DNA of 26,259 nt from Haplomitrium mnioides (taxonomy: Eukaryota; Marchantiophyta; Haplomitriopsida; Calobryales). Both the position numbers and the translations under genes were made by a program. Where the stretch lies: assembly GCA_049999725.1 (NCBI GenBank), contig JBNGIS010007896.1, positions 1 to 26,259 of the forward strand. Direction: 5' to 3'. Positions 13,866-22,574 of the stretch are shown one piece after another. The notes beneath the pieces were generated by a model, which made no database searches, had not been told where the DNA came from, and worked only from the letters and a program-made list of their open reading frames with translations. Position 1 is the first letter of the stretch, and each line of letters starts with the position of its first letter.

Positions 13866-14231
13866 GCCATATACTCCTCTTCAACCTTCTATTTACTCGT
13901 ATGCCATATACTCCTCTCCAACCTTCTATATACTCGTATGCCATGTACTCCTCTTAAACCTTCTATTTACTCGTATGCCATATACTCCTCTTCAACCTTC
14001 TATTTACTCGTATGCCATTTATTGCTATTCAACCTTCTCTTTACTCGTATGCCATATACTCCTCTTGAACCTTTTATTTACTCGTATGCCATAAACTCCT
14101 CTTCAGCCTTCTATTTACTCGTATGCCATATACTCCTATTCAACCTTCTATTTACTCGTATGCTATATACTCCTATTCAACCTTCTATTTACTCGTATGC
14201 CATATACTCCTCTTCAACCTTCTATTTACTC

Positions 14232-14980
14232 AAGAATTCATTCGGGGGAAGTACATTCAACTATAGTGTGGATGCTTTTGTGAATCTCATCTCGTCACTC
14301 ATTATCCTCTTTGAAATTTTCTTCTGAGCCCATCTCGTCTCGATTTGTTCCATATCCGGATTCTGTCTATAGCTTGATGATTTTTCGCAAAGCATCCCTC
14401 GGTCAGCCTCTCTCCCCACTGCGTTATTGCATTCAATCGCTACTTGCATGTGCCATTTTACTTCTTAGGATGGCTATTGACCCCATTCGGACCTGCAGCC
14501 ACTAATTCCTTGAAGGATGTATAGAACAGGAGCATCGTCAACTCCTCTCTTCTTCACTAAGCTATTGCTCGAATCTCCCTATTCTACCTGCAGCAACTTC
14601 TTCAATCCACAACCAGAGCAGGGGGGCAAAATCGCATGGCCTTTCATGCTGGAAGGTACTTCCTGAGAGGTTGCATGTGGCGCAGCCTCATCCAAATCAT
14701 ATCTTGTATAAGCCGGTAGCTCAATCTAGGGGAGTTATCTTCTGTAGTCGGCATCAAATTCTATGGGAGACCTTGTATGCTGTAGGATTAGCGATCTGAT
14801 CCATGCAAGATTGACCCTTCCAGTCCACGAACTGTTTTAAGTTAACATGAACACACTCCGCATCATGCTGAACAAAGACCTGCCATATATACAAACTGCT
14901 CTACGAAAAAGGAAGGCAGCAAGGATTATGCAGCCACCAAAACTTCTACATGAAATGATAAGCTGATTACAAACTCTCCT
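14232..14980. other. unassigned sequence next to the array
   Basis: About 750 bases of ordinary-looking sequence follow the array. Short open frames exist on both strands (for example 14311-14505 plus and 14261-14449 minus). A plus-strand stretch near 14630-14790 reads without stops for some distance, but no domain or motif is recognisable. No RNA gene, promoter or transposon terminus can be supported. Confidence 0.5.
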
Positions 14981-15310
14981 GCTCGACTAAAAAGAGTTCC
15001 ATAATCTGCTCTAAGGCCCAGATCTCTCTGATTTGCATCATCTTTGTGCTCGACTAAAAAGATTTCCATAATATGCTCGAAAGCCCATGATCTCTAATTT
15101 GCATCCTTGTCAAATCTCAAGCATCAATGAACACAAACTTGTGGCGTGCCATAGAGAAAGGCCCTCCTTAAATACCCCTTTAACGTGAGCTCTATTTTGT
15201 TTTTTTTTCCATTTAACCTCGTCCGTTGATGCAGATCTTGTCTACTGACTTAATGGCAGGTCCTCTTGAAGCTCCATAGATTAGATTATATTATTAATTT
15301 AACATAAAAT
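14981..15310 (+). repeat. dispersed direct repeat, left copy (candidate degenerate LTR)
   Basis: This shares an ordered series of blocks with 22575-22998 in the same orientation. The blocks are GCTCGACTAAAAAG-A/T-TTCCATAAT, an AAGGCCCAG...ATTTGCATC block, CAAATCTCAAGCATCAA, TTAAATACCCCTTTAAC, GCTCTATTTTG, a CCGTTGATG-AGATCTTGTC block and finally TTAATTTAACATAAAAT. The first block occurs twice in tandem here (14981 and 15048, period 67). TTAAATA could serve as a TATA-like element. The pair brackets the plus-strand copia relic, which would fit LTRs. However, no primer binding site follows this copy and the ends are not clean TG...CA, so it may instead be an unrelated dispersed repeat. Confidence 0.75.
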
Positions 15311-16491
15311 TGTTATAAGGACATATATATATACCCTATGTAAGTCGTCATCCATTGATTCATTTTACTCATTGGTCTTGGATACTTCCGTGTGTATGTG
15401 CGGCGCTCATGCGATAACACATTATCTACATTATAAACTCCACATAAAATTTTTTCTTCCCCGCATGCGCTCAATCCTCACCAACACTTGAGTAAACTCC
15501 TGCGTATTCGTCATTTGCGTACTCACTTTTTCTTTATCTCGGCGTTGAACTTTTCTCCACTTCTCTACCGTGACACCATTTTTTTCTTATCTATTTTTCT
15601 AACGTACATCTCTTGAGCTTTGTCTCTTTTATTTTTTCCTCTCACCATTTGCTCTTCATTCATTTTTTTTCTTTCCTTTTGAACACCACCCGTACGAACT
15701 AGGACTCGCTCACCTTTGTGACCCTAGCTCCTCGTTCAACGTTTTGCTCACCCCTATTTCGAAACCGCCACATCTCAACGCTTTGCCTGGCGACTTCTTG
15801 CTCCTCTATTTGACGAATCCTCGCTCTTTGGTTTGACGATGCTCTACTCATTTACTCGGCAAACCTCTGGCTCCTATGCTTGGCCACACTTCTTTTATCC
15901 ACTTGGCGCTTTACTACTCATTTGTGTGACACCTGCTTGGAGACTTTTTTCTCTCTACCAAACAACATCCACGCAACATTGGTTCACTGCCTTCTTTACT
16001 CGTCGACTCCAGTAGAGCACCACAACACTCTGTACTTAGCCGAGGCCAACCTGCATTGTATTCTCCTTGGTTGTCTTTCTTTGTTCCTCGCCTATGACAT
16101 GTTGAAGTTGTCTATCCCTCATACTTTTCGACAGCAACACCTATCAAGAACTATCCAGCACAGGAGACAACACCAGCGTGTACACCTATTCTTCTTCGAC
16201 ACTAGAGTATACAAACCCCTCTACATGACTCTTTCATCTTACCTTCTTTCGTTCGTTTCTAACATTGAAGGATAAGCATCCAAGCTTGCCACCTTCCTAT
16301 TGTTCTTACCTTCTTAGTTTCTCGTATTACCTTGCTACTGCTTTGGTTCTCTACTGTCCCTCACGACAAAAACACCATCTAAGCAAGGGAGAGACAAGGC
16401 ACAAGCTACACCTACCTATGCACAAGTTCAACTCACTTGTCTATGCAGCAACGAAGACTCACCCAGAGATACTTTTGGTGAAAGATACCTT
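15311..16491. other. unassigned, partly pyrimidine-rich spacer
   Basis: AT-rich sequence passes into a C/T-rich stretch at about 15520-15960 with loosely repeated phrases such as CTCGCTC, TTTGACGA and CTTGGC. Plus-strand open frames at 15833-16015, 15880-16275 and 16265-16498 have composition-driven, low-information translations without a recognisable domain. I see no gene here. Confidence 0.5.
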
Positions 16492-16633
16492 CACATAGGC
16501 GACTACACAAAGCTATATCGACATTCAACGGAAGGGCAACATTGCATCTTGTCACTTAAGGATCTCTCACTTTATGTTCCAAAACTTTGCAGTTCAATTT
16601 TCTCAACCTATCTCTTGATTATCTTTGATTGAT
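16492..16633 (+). pseudogene. possible copia protease-region relic
   Basis: From 16492 one frame reads HIGDYTKLYR..., and about ten residues later LSLKDLSLYVPKLCSSIFS, stopping at TGA after about 46 codons. The order G-D-x-T-K-L, then L-x-x-K-D followed by L-Y-V-P-K-L and S-x-x-x-S, resembles the segment of copia polyproteins between protease and the GAG-pre-integrase domain (typically LxDVLYVPxLxxNLLS). Nothing convincing extends it in either direction. It lies upstream of the gag relic at 17226, so it would have to belong to a different, older insertion. The match is short and could be chance. Confidence 0.3.
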
Positions 16634-17225
16634 TCTTTTCTTTTCTCTGAACAAATCTATCCCTCCCAAGAGACATACTCTTTGATTCTGAAATACTTCT
16701 GACAGAGAATATAGTCAACTCATACTGACAAGAAACACTGACCCCTATCACTTCCACAAGCTAAACCCCTATCTGGCCATACCTACAACTTTTACCTTTT
16801 CTTTCTTCACAAAATCACTATTGCAGAGAGGCACCATAACGATCAGGGACTAAGCTCACACAAGGAAAGCTCTGGGAGGACACACTACAAGCACATCAGA
16901 AGCAATAGAGACATACTTATACAAGGCAGTTTCTTTATTCATTAGCAACATCAATTTCCTATTTTATTTCTCGGTAGTATATACCGATTGACTCGTATTT
17001 AGTCAATTCTTTCATGTTTTTCATTTCAGTTTTTGATTTTTTTGCTTAAAGAAGAAAACATAGACAAGTACATGGGTCGGTGATTGTTTGAAACTTAGAT
17101 CGATCACCAATGTGTACCAAGTGCAGACAATCGCAGCCCTGATCCAGTAGTTGCATTCACCAAACAATCTGGTTCACTTTTCTCATTCACAGGTTTTCTT
17201 AGCAAAACAGAGCATAGACCTGCAA
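16634..17225. other. spacer upstream of the copia gag relic
   Basis: About 590 bases with no recognisable gene. If the element is transcribed from the left direct repeat, this would be part of its leader. I searched for the usual plant copia primer binding site (TGGTATCAGAGC, complementary to initiator tRNA-Met) just 5' of gag and saw none. Confidence 0.5.
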
Positions 17226-18223
17226 ATGGCATCTGTAGAATCTCTGAAATTTCAGGCCCTCAGATTGGATGGCTCCAACTACTCATCATGGTCACTAGAC
17301 ATCACAACATATTTGACATCCAAGGGTATCCGTGAAATACTCAACATGGACAATGATGTCACCCCTTGTGATGCAGCTAAAGCCCTCATCTTGACTCGAC
17401 ACCACTTGGTGGAACCTTCAAGACTCCAATACCTGAACTATAGCAGTTCTCACCTACTGTGGAAAGAACTGAAACTCAGATTTTACCATCTGACAAGCAT
17501 AGCGCTCCCTATAGCGAGACATGATTGGATTAATCTCTGAGTTCAAGACCATACGTCCATAGTAAATTACAACAATGAACTATTTTGCATTGTCTCACAA
17601 TTGGCAATCTCTGGCCACCTTGTGACTGACAAAGAATAGATAGAGAAAACTCTACCGGCTTTTCTTATGAGCAATCTCATTTTAGCATCAAAATATCGCA
17701 ATATGCAATTCACTCAATACTATGAAATCATAGCATTCATGCTACTAGCTGAAAAGCATCAACTACTCTTTGTGGAAAATGTGAAGAAAAGACCCCCAAG
17801 GTCTGTTGCTCCTCCACAGAACCCTGAATCACACTTTATAGGGACTGGACTATACCCCTACTCCAAACACAAAAATTTCTCTCAAGAGGTTGAGGAAGAG
17901 AACACTCTAGATTCAGGGGGAGCACCACCTGCCAGACCACCAATTGACCTCCGACCCCCAATAACAGGGATTGACATACCAAACGTCGCACATCGACAAC
18001 ACCAAAACGCGCTTCACATCTCACATGGAACAATAGAGGTGGCATACAATCCCATAGAGGCCAGTGAACTCATTCTCATTCGCGTCAGCAACAAACAACA
18101 TGCAATAAATGTGGCACATATGGCCACACCCAGCCCACTTGCAGAGTACCCATGCATCTAGCGCGACTATAACAACAGAGCATTAAACCTCACAACCACA
18201 AGGTATATGGCAACTTACTGGAA
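17226..18223 (+). pseudogene. gag: copia Gag (capsid/nucleocapsid) remnant
   Basis: The frame starting MASVESLKFQALRLDGSNYS is a typical plant copia Gag N-terminus (UBN2/retrotran_gag type), with the expected W in SSWSLD and a later LWKELKLRF block. TGA at 17538 and TAG at 17637 interrupt it, and the same frame resumes with SNLILASKYRNMQFTQYYEI. A frameshift between about 17930 and 18020 moves the reading to the frame shared with pol, giving an RG-rich linker (WNNRGGIQSHRG). A complete zinc knuckle C-X2-C-X4-H-X4-C follows at 18101-18142 (CNKCGTYGHTQPTC). TGA at 18065 and TAA at 18170 break that part. In an intact copia element Gag coats the RNA in cytoplasmic particles and is fused in frame with Pol, as the shared frame here suggests. 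The chosen ATG is the first Met of the conserved N-terminus; upstream in-frame codons lack similarity. Confidence 0.9.
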
Positions 18224-18733
18224 TTGAAAGACATAGATGAATATCCACAGTACAATTTACATCCTGAAAGTCACATGACTTATTCATATCTGCCAAATCA
18301 GAAAAATGAATCTAGCATAACCTGCATTGTAGACAACAGATCTTCGCACACCATATTGCAAGACCAAAAATACTTCTCATCGATGAAACCTTCTTCCAGA
18401 CCTATGATAACGATTACTGGCAATAATCAAATTGAAGAAGGACATGGCTCAGGAACCATACTATTTCCAAACCAAACTAGACTGGATATCAAATTTGCAA
18501 TTTATGCATCTGTAGCAACCAGAAACCTCATCAGTTTCCAGGATATACAACAAAACGGTTTTCACATTCAAACCGGATCTTTTGAGAACACTGAAGTCCT
18601 CTATATCCTGAGTCCAACAACAGCAGGCTTTGACATATGTGAATCCTTCTCACTATCACCACGTAGACTGTACACTACTAAAATATGTTCATATCATGTC
18701 TCCACGAAACCAGCCTCCACAGCTCTCACATAG
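18224..18733 (+). pseudogene. copia aspartic protease remnant
   Basis: An open stretch of about 170 codons in the Gag zinc-knuckle frame. At 18332-18340 the active-site region reads VDNRSSHTIL where copia proteases have D-(S/T)-(G/A) followed by a THTIL-type context. The Asp is kept, but the two next residues are Asn and Arg, so the enzyme would be inactive. About 65 residues further, NLISFQDIQQNGFHI matches the conserved N-L-x-S-x-x-x-I-x-x-N-G-x-H-I segment that follows the protease fold in this plant class. The frame ends at TAG 18731 where the family has Trp before the HxxxGHPG motif, consistent with a TGG-to-TAG change. Reading continues in the same frame into integrase. Confidence 0.88.
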
Positions 18734-19923
18734 CACAACCGCATAGGGCATCCGGGCCGAGACATGTTCTACCGCATCAAAAATGATAGCAAAGTCATAC
18801 CACAGAACGTGCACCCACTGCCATTGAATACCCCATGCTTAGCATACGCACAAGGCAAACTGAGAACTGCACCTTCTCACGACAAAATAACAATCACGAT
18901 TCCTTGATTCCTCGAGAGAATCCATGCTAATGTCTGTAGACCTATCCATCCACCTTCAGGACCATTCCGATACTTCTTTATCACCATTAATGCATCATCC
19001 AAATGGTCAAAAGTATCTCTTCTTACAACCAAAAACATGGTCTTCTCGAAGCTGCTGTCCCAAATCTTGAAACTCACAGCACAGTTCCCTGATTACCCAA
19101 TCAGAAATCTGAGAGTGGACAACGCCGGAGAATTCTCTTCACAAACTTTTGACAAATTCTGCACATCTGCTGACATAGACATACAATATGTACACTTTCA
19201 AAATGGCATTACAGAATCTGCTATTAAGAGAATACAACTCATAGCAAAACCATTAATTCTAAATTCAAACCTCCCACCACTGCCTTGGGACATGCAGCCA
19301 TGCATACAACATCTCTATTGCATTACAGACCATCTGCATTCAATCAAAATTCCCCACACCAACTTGCAATTCCTGCAGATACATTGCATCTACGCACATT
19401 TGGCTACCTCGTCATTGTCTCAATTTTAGGACTACATCAAACAAAGATGAGATCACAACATCAAAAAGGCATATATATTGGTTTTGAATCTCCTTTGATT
19501 ATCTGATATCTTGAACCCTCAACCTTTGATGTATTTAAGTCTCGATTCGTAGACTGTCAATTCTTTGAAGAATATTTTCCACATCTGACACAAGAAGACA
19601 AAGCAGTACAACCCAAACTTGAGGACAACTTAATATGGCACCAACACTTGGCATTAGACTTTGACCAATGAAATGGATAATCCGATGTCAAAGTCAAACG
19701 ACTCTTCCATTTGCAGCAAACATTAACAAACATGTCTGATGCATTTAACAATGCAGCCAACATCACCAAATCACATATTGAAGTTGCCAATGCACCAGCA
19801 CGACTTCAAAAAGTCGACACACGTGCCACTGAAATACAGCCTAAAGCAAAGCATGGCAAACCTAGGCTCAAAGAAAAAGCCAAAATCACCAACATCATTG
19901 CATATTACGGTAGACAACGATGA
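18734..19923 (+). pseudogene. copia integrase remnant (GAG-pre-integrase plus DDE core)
   Basis: Immediately after TAG 18731 the frame reads HNRIGHPGRDMF (H-x-x-x-G-H zinc-binding element) and then CLAYAQGK. TGA at 18905 follows. The core then reads HANVCRPIHPPSG at about 18923, where the first catalytic Asp of the DDE triad is Asn (AAT 18929-18931). RVDNAGEF supplies the second Asp (19118-19120) and GITES the Glu (19214-19216). The last two are 31 residues apart instead of the usual 35, which fits a 12-base deletion. A frameshift at about 19287 switches the frame, after which LGHAAMHTTSLLHYRPSAF and GIYIGFESPLII continue the integrase C-terminal region. TGA 19504, TGA 19669 and TAA 19678 interrupt it. 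The KSHIEVANAPARL linker towards reverse transcriptase is still visible. Confidence 0.88.
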
Positions 19924-21650
19924 GATAGCAATTGACTATTCCCATATCGGTCAAATATGGGCAGAACTCAGACCTCTATGAATGATTTATTTGCATTCTC
20001 TGTATCACAATCAATAGACAATGATACACCTGATCCTTTATCTATACGAGAAGCACAATCAAGAACCGATTGGCCCCAATGAGAGAAAGCAATAAATTTG
20101 GAACTTCACTCTCTCATACAAGGGCAAGTATTTGGATCTGTTATGCTAGCACTTCCTGATATGCATTTGACAGATTACAGATTTATTTTTGTTCGCAAAT
20201 ATAATGCGAAAGGTGATGTCACACGACATAAAGAAAGATTAGTTGCCAAATGATACACTTAGATCCATGTACGTGATTATGACATCACATACTCACCTGT
20301 CATGGACACTATAAATTACAGATACATGATAGCATTTGCTATTTAATGCCATCTTACTATGCACATCATGGACATCATCACTGCCTACTTATATGGCATT
20401 CTTGACATCCAAATTTTTATGAAGGCACCTCTCAAACTCATATCAAGAATGGCATTTCACATTCAGGGGGAGAAAAACCACAGTGCATATGGACCTTTAG
20501 TTCCAAGCAGCCCAAATACTGAGATTGGACCTTTTGTCTCTCATGGCTCACATATTGAGATTGGACCTTTTGTCCCTCATGGCCTAAACTCTAAGGTTAG
20601 ACCTTTTGTCCCTCATGATATGCACTATAAAAATGGACCTTTAGTCCACAAAGGCACAATGATTCAAAATGGACCTTTTGTCCACAAAGACCTCAATCTA
20701 AGAAAAGGACCTTTTGTCCTCAATGGCCAATAAATAAAAGGGCCTTTTGTCTGGAAAAGGTCCCTGCCAATCCAAAAAGGACCTTTAGTCCTCATGTCGA
20801 AAAGACAATGCCAAATGATGGAAAGCAAGTTATATAATGATTTCAAAGGACTTTTAGTCTAGCCAGCGCATTCGCTGAGCAAGCAGCATTTCAAAGGACC
20901 TTTAGTCCAGCCAACTAATTTGTTGAGCACATAGCACTGCAGAGGACCTTTAGTCCCATATATATATAGGCTCCATCAGCAACAACAAAGTGGACCTTTT
21001 GTCCCCCATCATCAAAGTATATGACATGAAAATATGAAGTTGACAAAGCATTTTACTAATGCATCTGGATCACTAATTGATCAATCAAGCACACAAATGG
21101 CAGTTCAAGTCTTGAGATCGATATATGTGCTCAAAAAGAGTGGCAAAAATTGGTACCAGAGATTCAAATCAGAGGTGATGGCACTAAATTTTACAAATGA
21201 TGACATTGCTTCATGCTTGTTCATGAAACATCAAGGCCCTGAATACGTCATAGTTGCACTTTATATAGACAACATAAATATTTTTGGCACAAAAACTCTA
21301 GCTGCCAACACAATTGCCAAATTAAAAGACATATTTGAAATGCGAGACATCATAGAACCTGATTTCTGTCTCGGCATCCAGTTTGAGCATCTATCTGATG
21401 GAATTCTGATCCACCAGTCCACATATACGACCAAGATTTGCACACAATTCAATATGAACAATGCTCATCTGACGAGCACTTCCATGGAAATGAGATCTTC
21501 GAACCCAACCAAGGACATGTTTGGAAAGCCAAAGGAACATGAACAAACTCTAGGATGAGAAAAACCATATCTCTCAGAAATATGAGCCCTCATGTACCTT
21601 GCAAATTAAACTAGACCTGATATATCTTTTGCAGTGAACATGCTTGCCAC
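19924..21650 (+). pseudogene. copia reverse transcriptase remnant, split by a repeat array
   Basis: After a short switch of frame (DNDEIAIDYSHIGQIW, then SMNDLFAFSVSQSI from 19978), the N-terminal part reads RTDWPQ, VRKYNAKGDVTRHKERLVAK and YDITYSPVMDT, ending MDIITAYLYGILDIQIFMK. Stops are at TGA 20080, TGA 20251, TAG 20260 and TAA 20344. Instead of passing directly into the next palm segment, the frame enters a tandem array (20491-21004). It then continues in the same frame with VLRSIYVLKKSGKNWYQRF and the catalytic region VALYIDNINIFGT at about 21253. The invariant YVDD box is YIDN (21262-21273), so the second catalytic Asp is lost. CLGIQFEHLSDGILIHQS follows, then TGA 21556, TGA 21583 and TAA 21607. 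A deletion with frameshift near 21650 removes the start of the RNase H connection. Confidence 0.92.
20491..21004 (+). repeat. in-frame tandem array of 36-bp then 48-bp units inside the reverse transcriptase
   Basis: The core GGACCTTT(T/A)GTCC, or a close variant, starts at 20491, 20527, 20563, 20599, 20635, 20671 and 20707, always exactly 36 bases apart. It then starts at 20741 and 20779, together two 36-base steps after 20707. After a 69-base step it starts at 20848, 20896, 20944 and 20992, each exactly 48 bases apart. Every core is in the reading frame of the flanking reverse transcriptase and encodes GPFV or GPLV, so the units are 12- and 16-residue repeats (for example GPFVPHGLNSKV). The only stops in that frame inside the array are TAA 20731, TAG 20860 and TAG 20932. 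The core is also an imperfect inverted repeat (GGAC...GTCC). The array is preceded by ATTCAGGGGGAG at 20461. Confidence 0.93.
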
Positions 21651-21656
21651 TAGAAT

Positions 21657-22233
21657 GGACTCAAACGCATTTTTAGATACTTGAAAGGTACAAAAGATAT
21701 GGGACTCTTCTTCCCCAGAAATGCAACGAATGATATTGTCGATTATGACAACGTTGGATATTTATCTAATCTTCATGACGCAAAGTCTCAAACAGGATAC
21801 GTCTTTCTTAAAAGAAGCACTGCTGAGTCATGGAAAAGTACCAAAAAAACCATTACAACTACCTCGACTAACCATACAGAAATCATGGCACTCTATGAAG
21901 CTAGTAGGGAATGTATTTGGCTCCGACAACTCATTGATCATATCAACATCAATACAAGCCAACCTCTGCTTCAATCCCCTACAATAATATACGAGGACAA
22001 TTGACAATGTGTCGATCAAATTGCTCAAGGCTTTATCAAGGGCGACAAAATTAAGCACATTGCCCCTAAATTCATTTACACCAATGAGCAACACGGTGAC
22101 AAAATAAATGTCTAGTAGATAGCAAGTAAAGATAACAAAGCAGATATCTTCACCAAACCACTTCCACCTGCTTTGGTCAGTGCACATACTCAAGGGCTTG
22201 GTTTATGAAGACTATCTGAATTATACCAAAGTA
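21657..22233 (+). pseudogene. copia RNase H remnant and Pol C-terminus
   Basis: From GLKRIFRYLKGTKDMGLFF at 21657 the frame is clearly copia RNase H: SQTGYVF, then WKSTKKTITTTSTNHTEIMA, ASRECIWLRQLIDHI and IIYEDN. The catalytic block usually reading Y-A-D-A-G-Y is here YDNVGY, so the Asp position carries Asn. TGA at 22002 follows YEDN, and the frame resumes with GFIKGDKIKHIAPKFIYTNEQ. Two adjacent TAG codons at 22113 and 22116 follow. KADIFTKPLP is the conserved end of Pol, and the last similar residues are near 22233. The domain would degrade the RNA strand of the cDNA hybrid in an active element; this copy is dead. Confidence 0.92.
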
Positions 22234-22574
22234 GCAAAAAATGATTGCTTTTTCTCTCAGCTTTTGAGGGTGAGAGCATTTTTTAAGACTGACCTTCAGA
22301 ACACAAGAAAAGGACGTAACAACACCGCACAACAACACCATATATTAGCTTTACTTTCAAAGAAACAAATTTTGACACTTTTTGTTACTTACACACACAC
22401 TCCACATATTATCATCATATATTATTATGATTACCTATCAAATTATGTGGTGGCACTCTTTCCCTCTGAAGAAAGCGGGAGGGTTTTAATGAGACTACAT
22501 AGAATAGGAATTAAACTAAGGACTTACATAGCATATAGTCTTAAAAGTGGCTGATTATTAGAAGAAGAATCTTG
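22234..22574. other. spacer between Pol end and the right direct repeat
   Basis: About 340 bases of AT-rich sequence. A purine run GAAGAAAGCGGGAGGG at 22468-22483 is interrupted by one C. It lies where a polypurine tract might be expected but is not followed by a TG LTR start. No gene is seen. Confidence 0.5.

Larger units (their letters stand above)
1..14231 (+). repeat. 37-bp minisatellite/satellite array (about 380 units)
   Basis: Head-to-tail copies of a 37-base unit fill the stretch. A canonical copy lies at 1110-1146, with core TACTCCTCTTCAACCTTCTA followed by a TTTACTC(C/G)TATGCCATA-type half. The consensus has 15 T, 12 C, 8 A and only 2 G, so the plus strand is about 73 percent pyrimidine. 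Units differ by scattered substitutions. Two main subtypes read CTCCTATG or CTCGTATG. Length variants include 49-base units, in which CAACCTTCTATT is repeated, and 34-base units near 5931 and 9195. The array is cut by the left window edge and ends abruptly at 14231, where the unit gives way to AAGAATTCATTC. All three plus-strand phases of the unit lack stops, so long open frames here are a by-product of the repeat. There are no spacers, so this is not a CRISPR array. A chromosomal role such as pericentromeric or subtelomeric satellite is possible but not shown. Confidence 0.97.
17226..22233 (+). mobile_element. decayed Ty1/copia-type LTR retrotransposon, internal region
   Basis: Gag, protease, integrase, reverse transcriptase and RNase H occur in the copia order (integrase before reverse transcriptase) on one strand. 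The sequence resembles the common plant TNT1-94-like class. Reading the whole requires changes between frames near 17930-18020, 19287, 19923-19978 and 21650. About two dozen in-frame stops interrupt it, roughly half of them TGA. It is therefore non-functional and old. LTRs are uncertain: the best candidates are the direct repeats at 14981-15310 and 22575-22998, which would make the element about 8 kb with an unusually long leader. No target-site duplication could be identified. Confidence 0.93.

Noticed and set aside
13690-13944. minus-strand open frame across the 100-N gap
   Set aside because: Most of it is N, and the rest is the complement of the satellite unit.
1-14231. CRISPR array (repeat length 37 is in the usual range)
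   Set aside because: The copies are directly contiguous without unique spacers, units are diverged, and there are no cas genes; the context is eukaryotic.
14261-14505. short open frames on both strands next to the array
   Set aside because: They overlap each other, have no recognisable domain, and their length is within chance.
15833-16498. three overlapping open frames of 60-131 codons
   Set aside because: The sequence is C/T-rich, translations are composition-driven, and no motif or splice pattern is recognisable.
17836-18045. minus-strand frame opposite gag
   Set aside because: It is a shadow of the copia gag region, which has clear family motifs on the plus strand. The same applies to minus frames at 18877-19077, 19557-19790, 21261-21461 and 21828-22193.
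20664-20846. minus-strand frame with TKGPF repeats
   Set aside because: It arises because the repeat core is an inverted repeat and reads similarly on both strands. The plus strand is continuous with the reverse transcriptase.
22468-22483. polypurine tract for the plus-strand copia element
   Set aside because: The run is interrupted by C and is followed by TTTTAATG rather than a TG LTR start. It does not adjoin the candidate LTR at 22575.
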